Below, piece by piece: positions 1-10,483 of a DNA stretch of 64,000 nt; positions within the stretch are counted from its first letter, which is position 1; each line of letters starts with the position of its first letter. The DNA is taken from contig CM040125.1 in assembly GCA_022559845.1 (NCBI GenBank), forward strand, positions 290,642,200 to 290,706,199, given 5' to 3'. The notes under the pieces are model-generated. The model saw nothing but the letters and a program-made list of their open reading frames with translations, made no database searches and was not told where the DNA came from. Made by a program: the position numbers and the translations under genes. This stretch comes from Amorphophallus konjac (taxonomy: Eukaryota > Streptophyta > Magnoliopsida > Alismatales > Araceae).

Positions 1-69
1 CCTGAGTTTCTATAAATTGGGAGTGATCTATTCATCCCCCCCTTCTATATCACTCTTGTTGCGCTAACA
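1..69. mobile_element. Edge of an LTR inserted in the copia-1 left LTR
   Basis: Bases 1-69 have no match in the otherwise parallel right LTR of copia-1, while similarity resumes at 70. The segment ends in CTAACA and, on the minus strand, begins TGTTAGCGC with a G-run followed by GATGAATAG, which resembles the G-rich ends of the two copia LTRs in this window. I read it as the terminus of another copia-type LTR whose body lies outside the window. Only one edge is visible, so no target duplication can be checked. Confidence 0.5.
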
Positions 70-1049
70 CATTGTGCAGACTTTGGAGAGCAGTGTCCAA
101 TGTATAGGCTTTATGGAGCGAAGCCATTGTGTAGACTTCACGCTGTACAAACTTTGCCAATATGAGACACTGTACAGACTTTGAAGGAGGACCAATGTAT
201 GGACTTCAGGAGCTCAGCGAAGGCTGTACAGACTTCAACGAAGAGATGCACAAAGTACAGACATCATTCAAGGGCCAGTATGAAGACTTCACGATGTATA
301 GACTTTCCAAGTGAAAGGTTGTATAGGCTTGAGCACAGAAGCTCTGTACAGACTTGATCAAACAAGGTCCAGTGTATAGACTTGGTGGACTGACTCCAAT
401 GTACAGACTTGCACAAGCGAGCTACAGTGACAACGTTTAGACTTCACGCTGTACAGACTTTCCAAAGATGCAGACTCTGTATAGACTTCAACTCAACCAT
501 GCATAATGTAGTCTGATGTGTAGACTTTTGAAGGCGAATGCAGTGTATAGACTTTGCCAAGCAATGTACACACTTGTAGAGTTGACGCTACATGAAACAC
601 TGAGTTGACGCTGTATGAAACATGGACAATGTATAGACTTTACCCACTGTATGGACTTCATGCAATGCAAACGAATGTGTAGACTTCACTATGTAAATGG
701 CTGTACAGACTTAGTCAAATGCATGAGATGCTTACTGAGACGCTGGACTCTGTGACAGACCAGTGAGTTGACGCAATGATCCCATGCGTCAATGCATCAT
801 GCAATACGCATGCAAACTCATGAATACAATGCTATATATCAGACACAGTCTTATGCAATCATATCAGCAGCCATATTCAAAACACAGTATCATAATGCAC
901 TGACTGTTTTGCAATCATCAAAACATAATAACATTGCTATCATCAAAATACAACATCAAATGCACTCACTGTCTTGCTATCATCAAAACCAAATAGCATT
1001 GCTATCATAAAAGCAACATAGCACATGCTTGTGCCTAAGAGGCACAACA
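70..1049 (-). repeat. copia-1 3' LTR, partial
   Basis: This segment closely matches about 6826-7807, differing by scattered substitutions. It ends at GGCACAACA next to the polypyrimidine strand of the PPT. Read on the minus strand the LTR begins TGTTGTGCCTCTTAGGCAC, with an inverted repeat GTGCCT/AGGCAC at its tip. Its downstream part is lost to the insertion at 1-69 and the window edge. Confidence 0.85.
73..715 (-). repeat. Array of AAGTCTRTACA motif in copia-1 U3 (left LTR)
   Basis: On the plus strand a degenerate 11-mer TGTAYAGACTT recurs roughly every 20-45 bases, more than 20 times, with variants such as TGTATGGACTT and TGTGTAGACTT. Spacers are unrelated to each other, so this is an array of short sites rather than a simple tandem repeat. 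In the element's sense orientation the site is AAGTCTRTACA and lies in U3, upstream of the TATA box. Confidence 0.85.
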
Positions 1050-1066
1050 TTCTCCCCCTTTTTGAT
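1050..1066 (-). promoter_or_regulatory. Polypurine tract of copia-1
   Basis: The minus strand reads AAAAAGGGGGAGAA directly before the TGTTGTG start of the 3' LTR, which is the expected place and composition for a plus-strand primer. Copia-2 has the same arrangement at 53401. Confidence 0.8.
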
Positions 1067-2689
1067 GATGGCAACACAATGTGACAGTGAGTCAAACACA
1101 AGATTTTCTCCCCCTTTGACATGATCAAAAAGAGAAAAACAGTAAAAACAAGAGTGCAAAGTGCATTATGCATGCAAATTCCTCTAGAACATTCTCCCCC
1201 TGAATGTAAGACTCTCCCTGAACTGGTTCTCCCCCTAAATAATTGCTCCCCCTTTGAGAAGGAATAGGACAGATAATTCAAAGGTAGAGAAGGTAGGAGG
1301 GTCACTTGACAACAGCTGAATCATAGGTTCAGAAGGGAAGCATGATTATAAACAATTGTTAAAGTATAAGAATCAGCAACATACAATTTTCAAAAATTCA
1401 GGTTTAACAGTGATAAATCTAGAGTAAAACACCTGACCCCTGAAAAAAGAGTTTATAGACTCCATTTATAGCAATGAATCTAGGGCACATGGTATTAATA
1501 GATAAGTCAGAAATAATACCCTTTTGTGATTAAACAAGGAAATTCAAGAGAGGCAACTTGAACATGTATTGATAAAAACAATTTTCACTCATTGACTTTT
1601 GATTTTTCGAAAGGTTACAGCAGGTTGATTTTCACTTTTGAATTTTTCAGAACCTGAACTAAGTAAATAGATCAGTGGTATTTATGCTGTTGACATTAGG
1701 TGTACACCTTGATCAGAGGCAGGTACCCCCAGTTATTAGGCATAAACTACTAGACCTATTTCAGATCAAAACCCACAAAGAATAGTCTTCACTTTTGACA
1801 TTAAGGGTACACCTTGATTAGAGGCCAGTACCCCCAGTTACTTGGTGAGAACTCCCCCTATAGATTTGACCCTTTGAACAGAGATATTCTGAAGCACTTC
1901 ATGACTATGAGTTCTCCTGCTTCATTGGAGGAGATCATAATTTCTCAGTGCAATTCAGCCATTGCTCTGTCACTATGTTCAGTTCATAGCATTTATGATC
2001 TTATTTACTGCTGCCCTTATCTCTTTTAGAGTGATTGAAAAAAAATCAGTACACACTCTTATTAGCCTGTTCTAGACATATCCAGTTCAACACATTTAGG
2101 CATTACAAATTTTTTTTCTATTTTAGCATGAGACAAAGATTAAGAGCTATAAAAGTTTTTCTTTTATCTCAGATTCTGAAGGCAGACGTTTGACTCTTCA
2201 ATTTATAAAGGTTAAACCTTTAGTTCTTTTCAATTTGTGAGAGTGATTCTTATAAAAGAGCAATTGAAATAATCACAACTCAATGTACTAAACCAGAAAC
2301 AGAACTGTTGTTCAGTGAAGGTTAGGGAAATGATAGCAATAGACATTGAGTTCCAGGAGCATTTGATGTCAAAGGATATGAAAGAACTAAATGGGGACAG
2401 TGAGAAGTAGCAAGGATTCGATGAATTGACCAGAAAAACTCTCAGCTCCCCCTGACACCATGATGCAAGGATTATGCTATGCAACACACTGTTCTACATG
2501 CAGACTATGCACCAATGATATATGAGGTAAGTATGCACTCAATTCAAGTTTATACATCCAAATTCAATTCAACATATACCAAGAGAAGAGCATCAGATAT
2601 GCAGACTGATCAGCTAGACAAGAATAGAATATCAGACATCAAACAATCAAATCAACATGACTTTCTTAATTCAGTTCTGAAGGTAAATC
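1067..2689 (-). other. copia-1 3' non-coding interior
   Basis: About 1.6 kb without a convincing gene. It contains short C-rich strings (CTCCCCCT, GTACCCCCAGTTA) like those in the 3' non-coding part of copia-2 (53401-55230), so I read it as the region between the former pol end and the 3' LTR. Short ORFs here have no recognisable domain. Confidence 0.6.
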
Positions 2690-3154
2690 ACTTACCTGCT
2701 TTACCAGATTTATTTATTTTTACCCTTGGTGTTGCACCAGATATTTTGACAAGGCCTCCAATTTCTTTCAGCTCTTAGGATTTTGGCCCTGTCTCTTGTC
2801 ATATGCCTGAAGTAGCTTTTTCTCTTTCATCAGTTTGTTCCCGGCTACCAGACATTCCTGCAAACACACGTAGGGAGCAGGTTTTGGAACCCAAGATATT
2901 TTGGGCCCCAAGACAGAACCAGATACTTGAGAGTGAAAACATGACAACAACTATTTAGGGATCCACATTTGTGTAAAGATGGAAGGTTTGGTGGATTCTA
3001 CAGCTTGAGAGTTCTTTTTGTTATTTTTCTTTTTCTCAGCACCAACAGGTTTAGTTTTATTTTTCTGGTGCTTTGATGGTTGTTGTGTAGTCCTGGCATT
3101 CATTTTATTAAAAACATTTTTATTTTTCTGCCAGTGCCTTGGCCAATGAATGTA
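2690..3154 (-). pseudogene. Remnant of gag end and protease start (copia-1)
   Basis: Read on the minus strand this continues from gag through a Lys-rich stretch and a Trp-Val-Pro-Lys motif of the kind that precedes the copia protease. It then reaches a shifted-frame trace of the His-Met-Thr-Arg-Asp segment that follows the catalytic Asp in this lineage (compare copia-2 at about 61400). The sequence for the catalytic Asp is not recognisable, stops interrupt every frame, and similarity to pol ends near 2690. This is where the pol deletion begins. Confidence 0.6.
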
Positions 3155-4692
3155 CTAAAAGTTATGGCCCAAATTGGTCCTAGGCTGACCAAAAAACCTT
3201 TGGTGACTAGGACTCCATGTCCTAAACTGACTATCCCATCTCCTAGCTGGCTGAGGTCTATATGGCTGATACCAAGTGGGGAAATTCTGATACCCGAACC
3301 TCATGTGTACAGGGTTCCACCCAAACCTATTAAGTGGTTGAGGATGAAAGTTATGATAGACTTGGGCTCTAGGGAAATAGGGATGAGCAAATGGGTTCCT
3401 AGCAGCACTTGGTCTCCCTGCCACCTTTGATCCTCTAGGTTTCTGAACTGACTTATATTGGGTCTTTTTCTGAGCAGTTGATGGTGAAGGAGACTTAGCA
3501 GCCTTGGGCTGGGGTTTTGATGTGCTAGCTAGCTGACCCCTAGCCTTGGACTTATCCTTAGAAGAAGAGCATGCAGCTCTAGACTCTACAACTTTATGCT
3601 TTCCCTTGTCCTTAGCACTAGACACTTTTGATTTAGCATTATTGAAGGCAAATTTTTCATTGACCATTTTTATGAGTGGTCGATATTCTTTTCTCCCACA
3701 CATGAAATGGTTTTCAATTCAAAGCTCTTTTTAGCTGAGGGATTAAAACCGAGACCCTCCTTTCTGAAATTTACTTTTGACCCTAGCAAGGCATTTAGAT
3801 TTTCTGTTCCTTGGGTCATGCTTTCAATGATTTTCATTTTGTCAGAATTTTCATTTTCCAGATTTTCAATAGTTTTCTTTAATTCAGCATTCCCTGACAA
3901 AACAGCTTCATATTTTTCATTTGAAATCTTTATTTCATTTTCAGACTTCTGAATTTTCAATTTCAATTCATCAACAACATTTTTCAGCAAATTATTTTCT
4001 TTCCTACAATCAATCACAACATGCTTTAATTCATCAAAATCAGAACATGCATTTTTCAGTTTTTCATTCTCTGATTGTAAACATGCAACTTTATCAGTAA
4101 GTGTTTTATCATTAACCAGAGAATTCATTTTCTTCTTCAAGTGTCTGTTTTCCTTCTTAATCTCATTAGCTTTATTTAATAGATCTCCATAAGCATCTTC
4201 CCAATGAGAAATAGTGTATCGTTCGAAAAGGGATGATACCTGATCAGACTCTTCTTTTTCTTCTCCATTTCTGGCCATCAAGCAGATGTCCTTTTCTGAT
4301 TTTCTACTATCTGAGGAAGTGCTCAGCGTGCCTTCTTCCTCATCACTCCATGTACTGACCATGGCCTTTCCCTTTGGCGCTTTCTTCCATGGTCTTCCTT
4401 TGATTTTCTGTAACTCTGGACAATCAGCCTTCAAGTGGCCAGCCTTCCTGCATTTGTAGCAAACATTAGTGTCAGCAATCTTGGCAGGATTAGAATTATA
4501 CCTTGTTTGCTTTTTGCCACCATCAAGCTTTTCTTCTCTTTTTCTCAGAAATTTCCTGAAATCACTGATCACCATTCCAATGTGGTCTCCATCAATTTCA
4601 AACCGCGACAGGCTGATTTTCTCGCTTGATGATCCACTGTGGCTGGATCTATTTGCTTTGCTGGAGCCAGCCTTCAACACGATTGGTTCCAT
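3155..4692 (-). pseudogene. gag: copia-1 Gag remnant, CCHC knuckle plus coiled coil
   Basis: Nucleocapsid-type Gag fragment of a copia element, which would bind element RNA in the particle. The likely start is the ATG at 4692 (MEPIVLKAG), 168 bases inside the primer-binding site. A CCHC knuckle (Cys-X2-Cys-X4-His-X4-Cys) lies at 4420-4461, followed by an acidic stretch and about 150 residues of heptad-like Lys/Glu/Asn-rich coiled coil, then a basic, Ser/Pro/Arg-rich tail. One frameshift near 3690 separates the two reading frames (3670-4692 and 3155-3703). The UBN2-type capsid domain present in copia-2 is missing: the protein goes from its first about 35 residues almost directly to the segment before the knuckle. 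The long open coiled coil in an otherwise gutted element is notable. Confidence 0.75.
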
Positions 4693-4859
4693 TACAAATA
4701 ATCTAAAGACACAGAAAAACTGAAGCACCTAAACCAAATAAGCAAGACAAAGCACTAAGTCGGAGAATCAAAACAACGAACACAGAAAGCACACTCTGAA
4801 ATGCACCAAACACTAGCAGGATCCTCTGCAGATTGTTAGATTTGATAGATCAGAGACCT

Positions 4860-4871
4860 GCTCTAATACCA
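4860..4871 (-). promoter_or_regulatory. Primer-binding site of copia-1 (initiator tRNA-Met)
   Basis: The minus strand reads TGGTATTAGAGC two bases inside the LTR, matching the standard plant TGGTATCAGAGC site with one C-to-T change. It fixes the LTR boundary at 4874. Confidence 0.85.
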
Positions 4872-5289
4872 ATTGTTTGGGTTCGGTGCTAGTATTCAGA
4901 GGGGGGGTGAATGAATATGGCCTATAAAAAGTTTCACCCAATTGACATATTAGGCTCACTAACTATTTAGAATGCTAACTAGACAGATTTATCAAATCTG
5001 GAAGACTAATTAGCAGATGCGGAATTAAACAAACAGATAGTGAGCACTCTAACAAGACAAGTTAGACAAACTATAGCTCAATTAGAATTTCGCTCACTCA
5101 ACAGATTAGACACTTAGAACAAAATCTGATCAAGTCATCTAATGAACCTGTGATCAAACACTTGGAGCGCCCCTATGCAAACATCTAGCGGAAGCAAACC
5201 ATAAGCAATCAAACCACAATGCAAGAGGGGTTTTTAGGTGGTTCAGTCCTCCAGACCTACATCCACCCCACACTCAAACCGAGTGTGGC

Positions 5290-5500
5290 TTCCACTGACT
5301 CACAGCTTGAACAGATGGGCATTACAGCTTGCCTTACAACCGCTGGGCAACACAGCTTGCCGTCCAGTTGAATACACCACTGCAACCGCTGGGGATTACA
5401 GCTTACCCGTCCAGTGGAAACCTCCACTGCCCGCTGAGCAACACAGCTTGCTATCCAGAGGAGTCCTCCTCTGCAAACCGCTGACTAACAGCTTGAAAGA
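5290..5500. repeat. About 60-bp degenerate tandem repeats in copia-1 U5
   Basis: Four imperfect units share the string CCGCTGRG, an ACAGCTTG core and a CCAGTGGA-like spacer, spaced 50-65 bases apart. They lie in the transcribed part of the LTR, near the primer-binding site. Confidence 0.7.
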
Positions 5501-5953
5501 CAATGTAAAATAGAAAACAGAAAAGATGGAAACACAGCAACTAAAAGCTGAACAATGAAGCACGAAATAAGCTCTAACAATGAACAACCTCAGATCTGGT
5601 TTTGAACCAAAGATCTGAGGAAGGAACTCCTTCTCTTTCTCTCTCTCTCTTCTTCCCTCGATCTCACTCTCTTTCTTCACACTCTCTCTCTTTCTCTTTC
5701 TTTTTCTTCTGCTGGATCGTGGAAGCACTCTCTCCTTTTTCTCTTACTCTTCTCTCAGCTTCTGCTCCTCTCTTCTCTCTCTTTTCTTTCCTCTCTTGTG
5801 CTGGATCGACAGCTTCTTTTCACTCTGCTTCGATCACGATCTCTCTCTTTCTTCTTCTTCTCCTTTTCTTCTTCTTTTCTTTTTCTGGATCGAAGGGCTT
5901 TTCTGCTCTCCAGGCTTCTTCTTCGATCAGCCTTCTACAGAGGATGAAGGCTT

Positions 5954-5962
5954 CCTTTTATA
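5954..5962 (-). promoter_or_regulatory. TATA box of the copia-1 LTR
   Basis: The minus strand reads TATAAAAGG, directly after the U3 motif arrays and before the GA-rich transcribed leader. Transcription would begin about 30 bases further on, near 5925. Confidence 0.65.
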
Positions 5963-6106
5963 AGCAGCAGCAGCAGGCACACTGGCGCGTGTGGCTTCCA
6001 CATTTCCTGCCCTAAAAATTCGGACCACGTGGCAGCATCCTGGTCACGAGCCAGGCACCTCAGATCACGTGCCCTTCATTAGTACGCATTTGAATTTGTC
6101 CCACTG

Positions 6107-6520
6107 TGTCGACCCTGCCGTGGATAGCGTTGACGCGTTGAAGACAACTAGAGATAAGTCGCCCCTTTCTTGAACTGCTGCGTCGACGCTGCCAGTTGGT
6201 GGCGTTGACGCACGAACATGTACATTTGTACATTGGCGTCTCTTAAGCCGCTGCGTCGACATTTCCAACTTGTGGCGTTGACGCATTGATGCGTTCCAGT
6301 GAGCAACCAGCCTAGCCTTTCTTAACTGTTGCGTCGACGCTGCTCCACTGCTGCGTTGACGCATCAGTAATCCTGTGATCACGTTCTTCGACAGACAGAC
6401 GTGCTGCGTGGACGCTGCTAGCCCATAGCGTTGACGCATGGATACGTTCTAGTGAACAACCAGCCTAGCCTTCTTAATTGTTGTGTCGACGCTGCTTGAT
6501 GAGTGCGTTGACGCACCAGA
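6107..6520. repeat. Paired GCGTCGACGC / GCGTTGACGC array, about 75-bp period
   Basis: Units begin near 6180, 6253, 6331, 6405 and 6484, each with a GTCGAC-centred site (GCGTCGACGCTGC), about 15 bases of spacer, then GCGTTGACGC. A degenerate first pair lies at 6107-6155. A longer 153-bp period is visible too: 6290-6345 and 6443-6497 share the string around CAACCAGCCTAGCC. Isolated further copies occur near 7337, 7363, 7532 and 8255, and in the left LTR at 579, 603 and 767. Confidence 0.8.
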
Positions 6521-6659
6521 GTAATCCAGTAACCCATTGGCTCTTCCTTTGTAACTGATGTTTCCACGTGTCAGCATATCAGCCCCTTGGATCACGTGCC
6601 AAGTCTTGATGGCCTGAATCATCTGCAGACAGTCAGAGGAAAATGAACTTAGTTCAGAC

Positions 6660-8480
6660 GAATGTATATACTTAAGCAGAGCTGCCAGTGTATGGACTTG
6701 AACAGTGCAGCGAGTGTACAAACTAGGACTTGGTAAAACAAGGTCCAATGTATAGACTTGCATATACGAAGCCAATGTACATACTTAGAAGGATTTGAAC
6801 CAGTGTCCAGACTTCAGGTTTGAAGACCATTGTGCAGACTTTGGAGAGCAGTGGCCAATGTATAGGCTTTATGGAGCAAAGCCAATGTGTAGACTTCACG
6901 CTGTACAAACTTTGCCAATATGAGACACTGTACAGACTTTGAAGGAGGACCAATGTATGGACTTCAGGAGCTCAGCGAAGGCTGTACAGACTTCAACGAA
7001 GAGATGCACAAAGTACAGACATCATTCAAGGGCCAGTATGAAGACTTCACGATGTATAGACTTTCCAAGTGAAAGGCTGTATAGGCTTGAGCACAGAAGC
7101 TCTGTACAGACTTGATCAAACAAGGTCCAGTGTATAGACTTGGTGGACTGAGTCCAATGTACAGACTTGCACAAGCGAGCTACAGTGACAACGTTTAGAC
7201 TTCACGCTGTACAGACTTTCCAAAGATGCAGACTCTGTATAGACTTCAACTCAACCATGCATAATGTAGTCTGATGTGTAGACTTTTGAAGGCGAATGCA
7301 GTGTACAGACTTTGCCAAGCAATGTACACACTTGTAGAGTTGACGCTACATGAAACACTGAGTTGACGCTGTATGAAACATGGATAGTGTACAGACTTTA
7401 CCCATTGTATGGACTTCATGCAATGCAAACGAATGTGTAGACTTCACTATGTAAATGGCTGTACAGACTTAGTCAAATGCATGAGACGCTTACTGAGACG
7501 CTGGACTCTGTGACAGACCAATGAGTTGACGCAATGATCCCATGCGTCAACGCATCATGCAATACGCATGCAAACTCATGAATACAATGCTGTATATCAG
7601 ACACAGTCTTATGCAATCTTATCAGCAGCCATATTCAAAACACAATATCATAATGCACTGACTGTTTTGCAATCATCAAAACACAATAACATTGCTATCA
7701 TCAAAATACAATATCAAATGCACTCACTGTCTTGCTATCATCAAAACCAAATAGCATTGCTATCATAAAAGTAACATAGCACATGCTTGTGCCTAAGAGG
7801 CACAACACAGACTTCCTATATGAAGGCAATGGATGTACAGACTTCACCTCGAGCTATCTACAGTGCATCAATGTGTGGACTTGAATGAAAGTGCATGCAT
7901 TGTATGGACTTGTACAGTGAAACGATGTATAGACTTCACCAAGACACTGCATGAATAATATGATGCGATGTACAGACTTGGGCTGTACATAGTTCATGAA
8001 CAATGCATGCTATGCATGAATAAGAAGACGATGTACAGACTTTCAACAAGACTCTGTACAGACTTACATGATGCACTAACAATGTACAGACATGATGAAG
8101 CGTGAACAAGCTGATGTACAAACTAAGCCTGTATGGACTTAGTGCATGAAGCCCTGACAATGTATAGACTTGCTAATGCAATCTAGGGCGATGTACAGAC
8201 TTTGTCCACGAAGTGTGGACATGCATAAACGATGTATATACTCGGAAATTTGGGGGCGTCGACGCATGATGCATGAGACGCACTTGCTGTGTTGACGCTG
8301 CATGACTTGCAAAATGCATAGAACACACAGAGGCTGTATAGACTTTTGGTAAGCCCCAAGCGATGTACAGACTTGGTGAACGATGTGAAGACTTAACACT
8401 GCAGTGTATAGACTTGCTGGTATGCTAGGAATGCAATGTATGGACTTGCAACCATGCGAGCCATGCAGTGTATAGACTTA
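6660..8480 (-). repeat. AAGTCTRTACA motif array, right side
   Basis: The TGTAYAGACTT motif described for 73-715 recurs here over about 1.8 kb, some 50 times. It crosses the LTR boundary at 7807 because the flanking DNA (7808-8711) belongs to an older LTR with the same motif. Variants change mainly the fifth to seventh bases (TATAG, TACAG, TATGG, TGTAG). Confidence 0.85.
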
Positions 8481-8711
8481 TGCAGACAGAACACATGCAT
8501 TCTCCAGATAATATACCAGTCCCAGTCATATGCATTTTCCACAGAGTATATCAGTTATGCATTTTCCACATAGTATATCAGTTATAAACATTCATATCAG
8601 TTATAAACATTCATGTTGCTATCATTCAATGTGGTGACTCATCAATGTGGTGACTCATTCATGTTGCTATCATTAAAACACCACATTCATCAAAGCACAA
8701 GGGGCACAACA
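7808..8711 (-). repeat. Older related copia LTR fragment, target of copia-1
   Basis: This stretch has the same AAGTCTRTACA array and, on the minus strand, begins TGTTGTGCCCCTTGTGC at 8711, much like the copia-1 LTR start. There is no polypurine tract after 8711, so it is the outer end of a 5' LTR or a solo LTR. Direct repeats of ATGTGGTGACTCAT and CATATCAGTTATAAA occur at 8570-8660. Copia-1 therefore jumped into a member of its own or a sister family. Confidence 0.65.
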
Positions 8712-9477
8712 GAAGGGAGCCCTTGTTCTTGTGCATCCTACGTGGAACCAGCTTCTTCTGCGCGCTCTATCTCCTTGGTTGATCGTCCTCCAAGTGGGAA
8801 AATTGGAGGGATGTTAGAAGATACGAAGGGGAACAATAAGTTCTAAAGAAAGAACTGGAGAAGATGACATTTTACCTTTGTTCTGTGCGATCCAAAACCA
8901 AGGGTTCGCATGGGACAGTCTGGGTCCTATTTATAGGGAAATGACTTAGGGTTAGGGCTTTTAATTTGAGTTAGGATTCTTATTTGATGTCAAGTCGAAC
9001 TCCTAAGAGTCCTAGGTAAGTTTCCTTTCTAGATCACATCAAATCCTGGGCAAATCATGGATAAAAATTTGAGTTTTTCGTTATCTATCCACTTGTCGTT
9101 TCTGGACCATAATGCAGTTGATACATGATCGCCTTCTCCAAGACGCAGTTGCGCGATGTGCCGCAGCCTCATCCGGCATTTCCAAATTTTGGTTTTTTTA
9201 TTCTAACTTAACTTCTAATTTTCCCTTATTTCCCTATTTTGATTTTGTAACTTTACCCTGTTACGTTTCTAGGGATTTGGCCAAAAGGCTCAAATTTAGG
9301 TTTTAAGGCCCTTTTTAAGTGGGCTTAATTATCTAGTTAATAGATTGGCTTTTAATCAAAGGTTTTTAACTTATTAATCCATTATTTAACACATTTAAGT
9401 CTTTAAGCTTATTAAAATGCTTAAATAAATTCATTTAAATTTCTAAAAAATCTAAAAAATTGGCAGGGGTGTTACAG
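8712..9477 (-). repeat. Ty3/gypsy-type LTR fragment, U3/R part
   Basis: Read on the minus strand this begins TGTAACACCCCTGCC, the usual start of many plant chromovirus LTRs, and has a TATAAATA box (8928-8935) about 540 bases in. Its far end is cut at 8711/8712 by the copia LTR. No coding signal is present. Confidence 0.55.
8928..8935 (-). promoter_or_regulatory. TATA box in gypsy LTR fragment
   Basis: The minus strand reads TATAAATA inside the near-palindrome CCTATAAATAGG. Confidence 0.45.
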
Positions 9478-10483
9478 GCATGTAGGGAGACACCTGAGGC
9501 TGTGAACTAAGTTGTCAGTAGACGCATCCGACCTTGCTTCTAGTGGATAGTACTCTTATCACTCGAGTGTGGCAACCCCAGGTTCTTACCATTGTCACTT
9601 ACTATTCAGGCGGCCGAGGGTATCCGATGGTATGGTATGGCTTCGTGGGTTACGATGATTAGCCATGATATGCTTGTGACTAGGTTTAGAGTTTTGGTGG
9701 CTCCATGTTCTTGTTAGACGTGATTAAGGTGTAGCTCCTTGCTACCTTCTAAAGTCTTGTTCTGATAGTATAACTGCGTCCCTCCGTGGACCGATCGGGA
9801 GTCTACCCGATGGCCTAGATTTTAGTGTTTGTTCGCCAGTAGAGACGTTTTGAGATAGGTTACTGTGATCCAGTCATTTAGACCAAATTATGAGAACTTG
9901 GTTCGGCATGGTTTATCCTCGGTATGTGAGGTATTTCATTGTTCTGCGGGCTTTTTATAGTTCGTAGTTTAGCATGGTTATGTGAGTTTATACTGTTGAT
10001 CTTTCTATTTTACTATCTCTCCTTCTTTATAGTTCTTTATGCCTTTTATTTACTACCTTGTTCGTGACGTTCTGTTGTGTTGGGGAATTGTGGGACCCTT
10101 ACTGAGCCAATGAGATGAGGCTCACCTCTTTTCTTTTCAGGTTTGGTGTGTCTCCTCACTGTATGGAGGCCTTGAGTAGTGCCGAGTGTCCTAGCGTCGC
10201 CAGCTTCTGCGAGCCGGGGTATGCCCCAAGGCTTTGTACTTTTATGTTGTTGAGTTATACCTTTGGCACTTGTATATCTGGACTATAAAAGTATGTAAAA
10301 TTGTGTAAATTCATTTATAAATGTAAATTTTAATCTCAGAACTTTAATTTCTACATTTATTTTATATTTCTGTACACCCTCGTAACACCTATTTGAACCA
10401 TTTCGAGCTTTCAGCTCGTGGGTGGCGGCATAGGATCCGAATGGTATCGGGTTAGACTCGATATCTGGATCTTGGGTCATTAC
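9478..10483 (+). repeat. Ty3/gypsy-type LTR fragment, 3' part
   Basis: The segment contains CTTACTGAGCC...GGCTCACCTC...TTTTCAGG at 10097-10142 and ends GGGTCATTACA at 10483. The mirror-image order (CCTGAAAAAGG, GTGAGC, GCTCAG and a TGTCACACCCC tip) occurs at 57005-57390, with about the same 380-base distance to the tip. I read it as the 3' part of a chromovirus-like LTR on the plus strand. It faces the fragment at 8712-9477, so the two are not halves of one LTR. Confidence 0.5.

Larger units (their letters stand above)
70..7807 (-). mobile_element. copia-1: SIRE-like copia element with pol missing
   Basis: Two parallel segments (70-1049 and about 6826-7807) flank an interior with a primer-binding site (4860-4871), a gag remnant (3155-4692) and a polypurine tract (1050-1066), all in minus-strand order. 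This is a minus-strand LTR element with its 5' LTR at 4874-7807 and its 3' LTR cut at base 69. After the start of the protease no integrase, RT or RNase H is present, so it is a deletion derivative needing helper proteins if it ever moved. The CCHC knuckle plus long coiled coil and the LTR layout match copia-2, whose RT has SIRE-type residues; lineage is by analogy. The right flanking bases are CAGAC; the other flank is outside the window. Confidence 0.8.
4874..7807 (-). repeat. copia-1 5' LTR (about 2.9 kb)
   Basis: The LTR runs on the minus strand from TGTTGTGCC (7807) to CCCAAACA (4874). U3 (7807 to about 5960) is filled with two motif arrays, a TATA box lies at 5954-5962, a CT/GA-rich tract at about 5630-5900 forms the early transcribed region, and a 60-bp repeat block sits in R/U5. 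The segment 5221-5310 has the same order as copia-2's LTR (ggtggttc, acctac-tccacc, cggtg/gagtg, ggcttccact). ORFs in the CT-rich tract are low-complexity and not genes. Confidence 0.85.

Noticed and set aside
5602..6015. 137-codon plus-strand ORF rich in Ser/Leu/Phe
   Set aside because: It lies in a CT-rich tract of the copia-1 LTR and its composition explains the open frame; no domain is visible.
8712..10483. One solo LTR spanning the whole interval
   Set aside because: Both ends look LTR-like, but the TATA box and the TACTGAGC...CTCACC landmark are on opposite strands, so two fragments in opposite orientation fit better.
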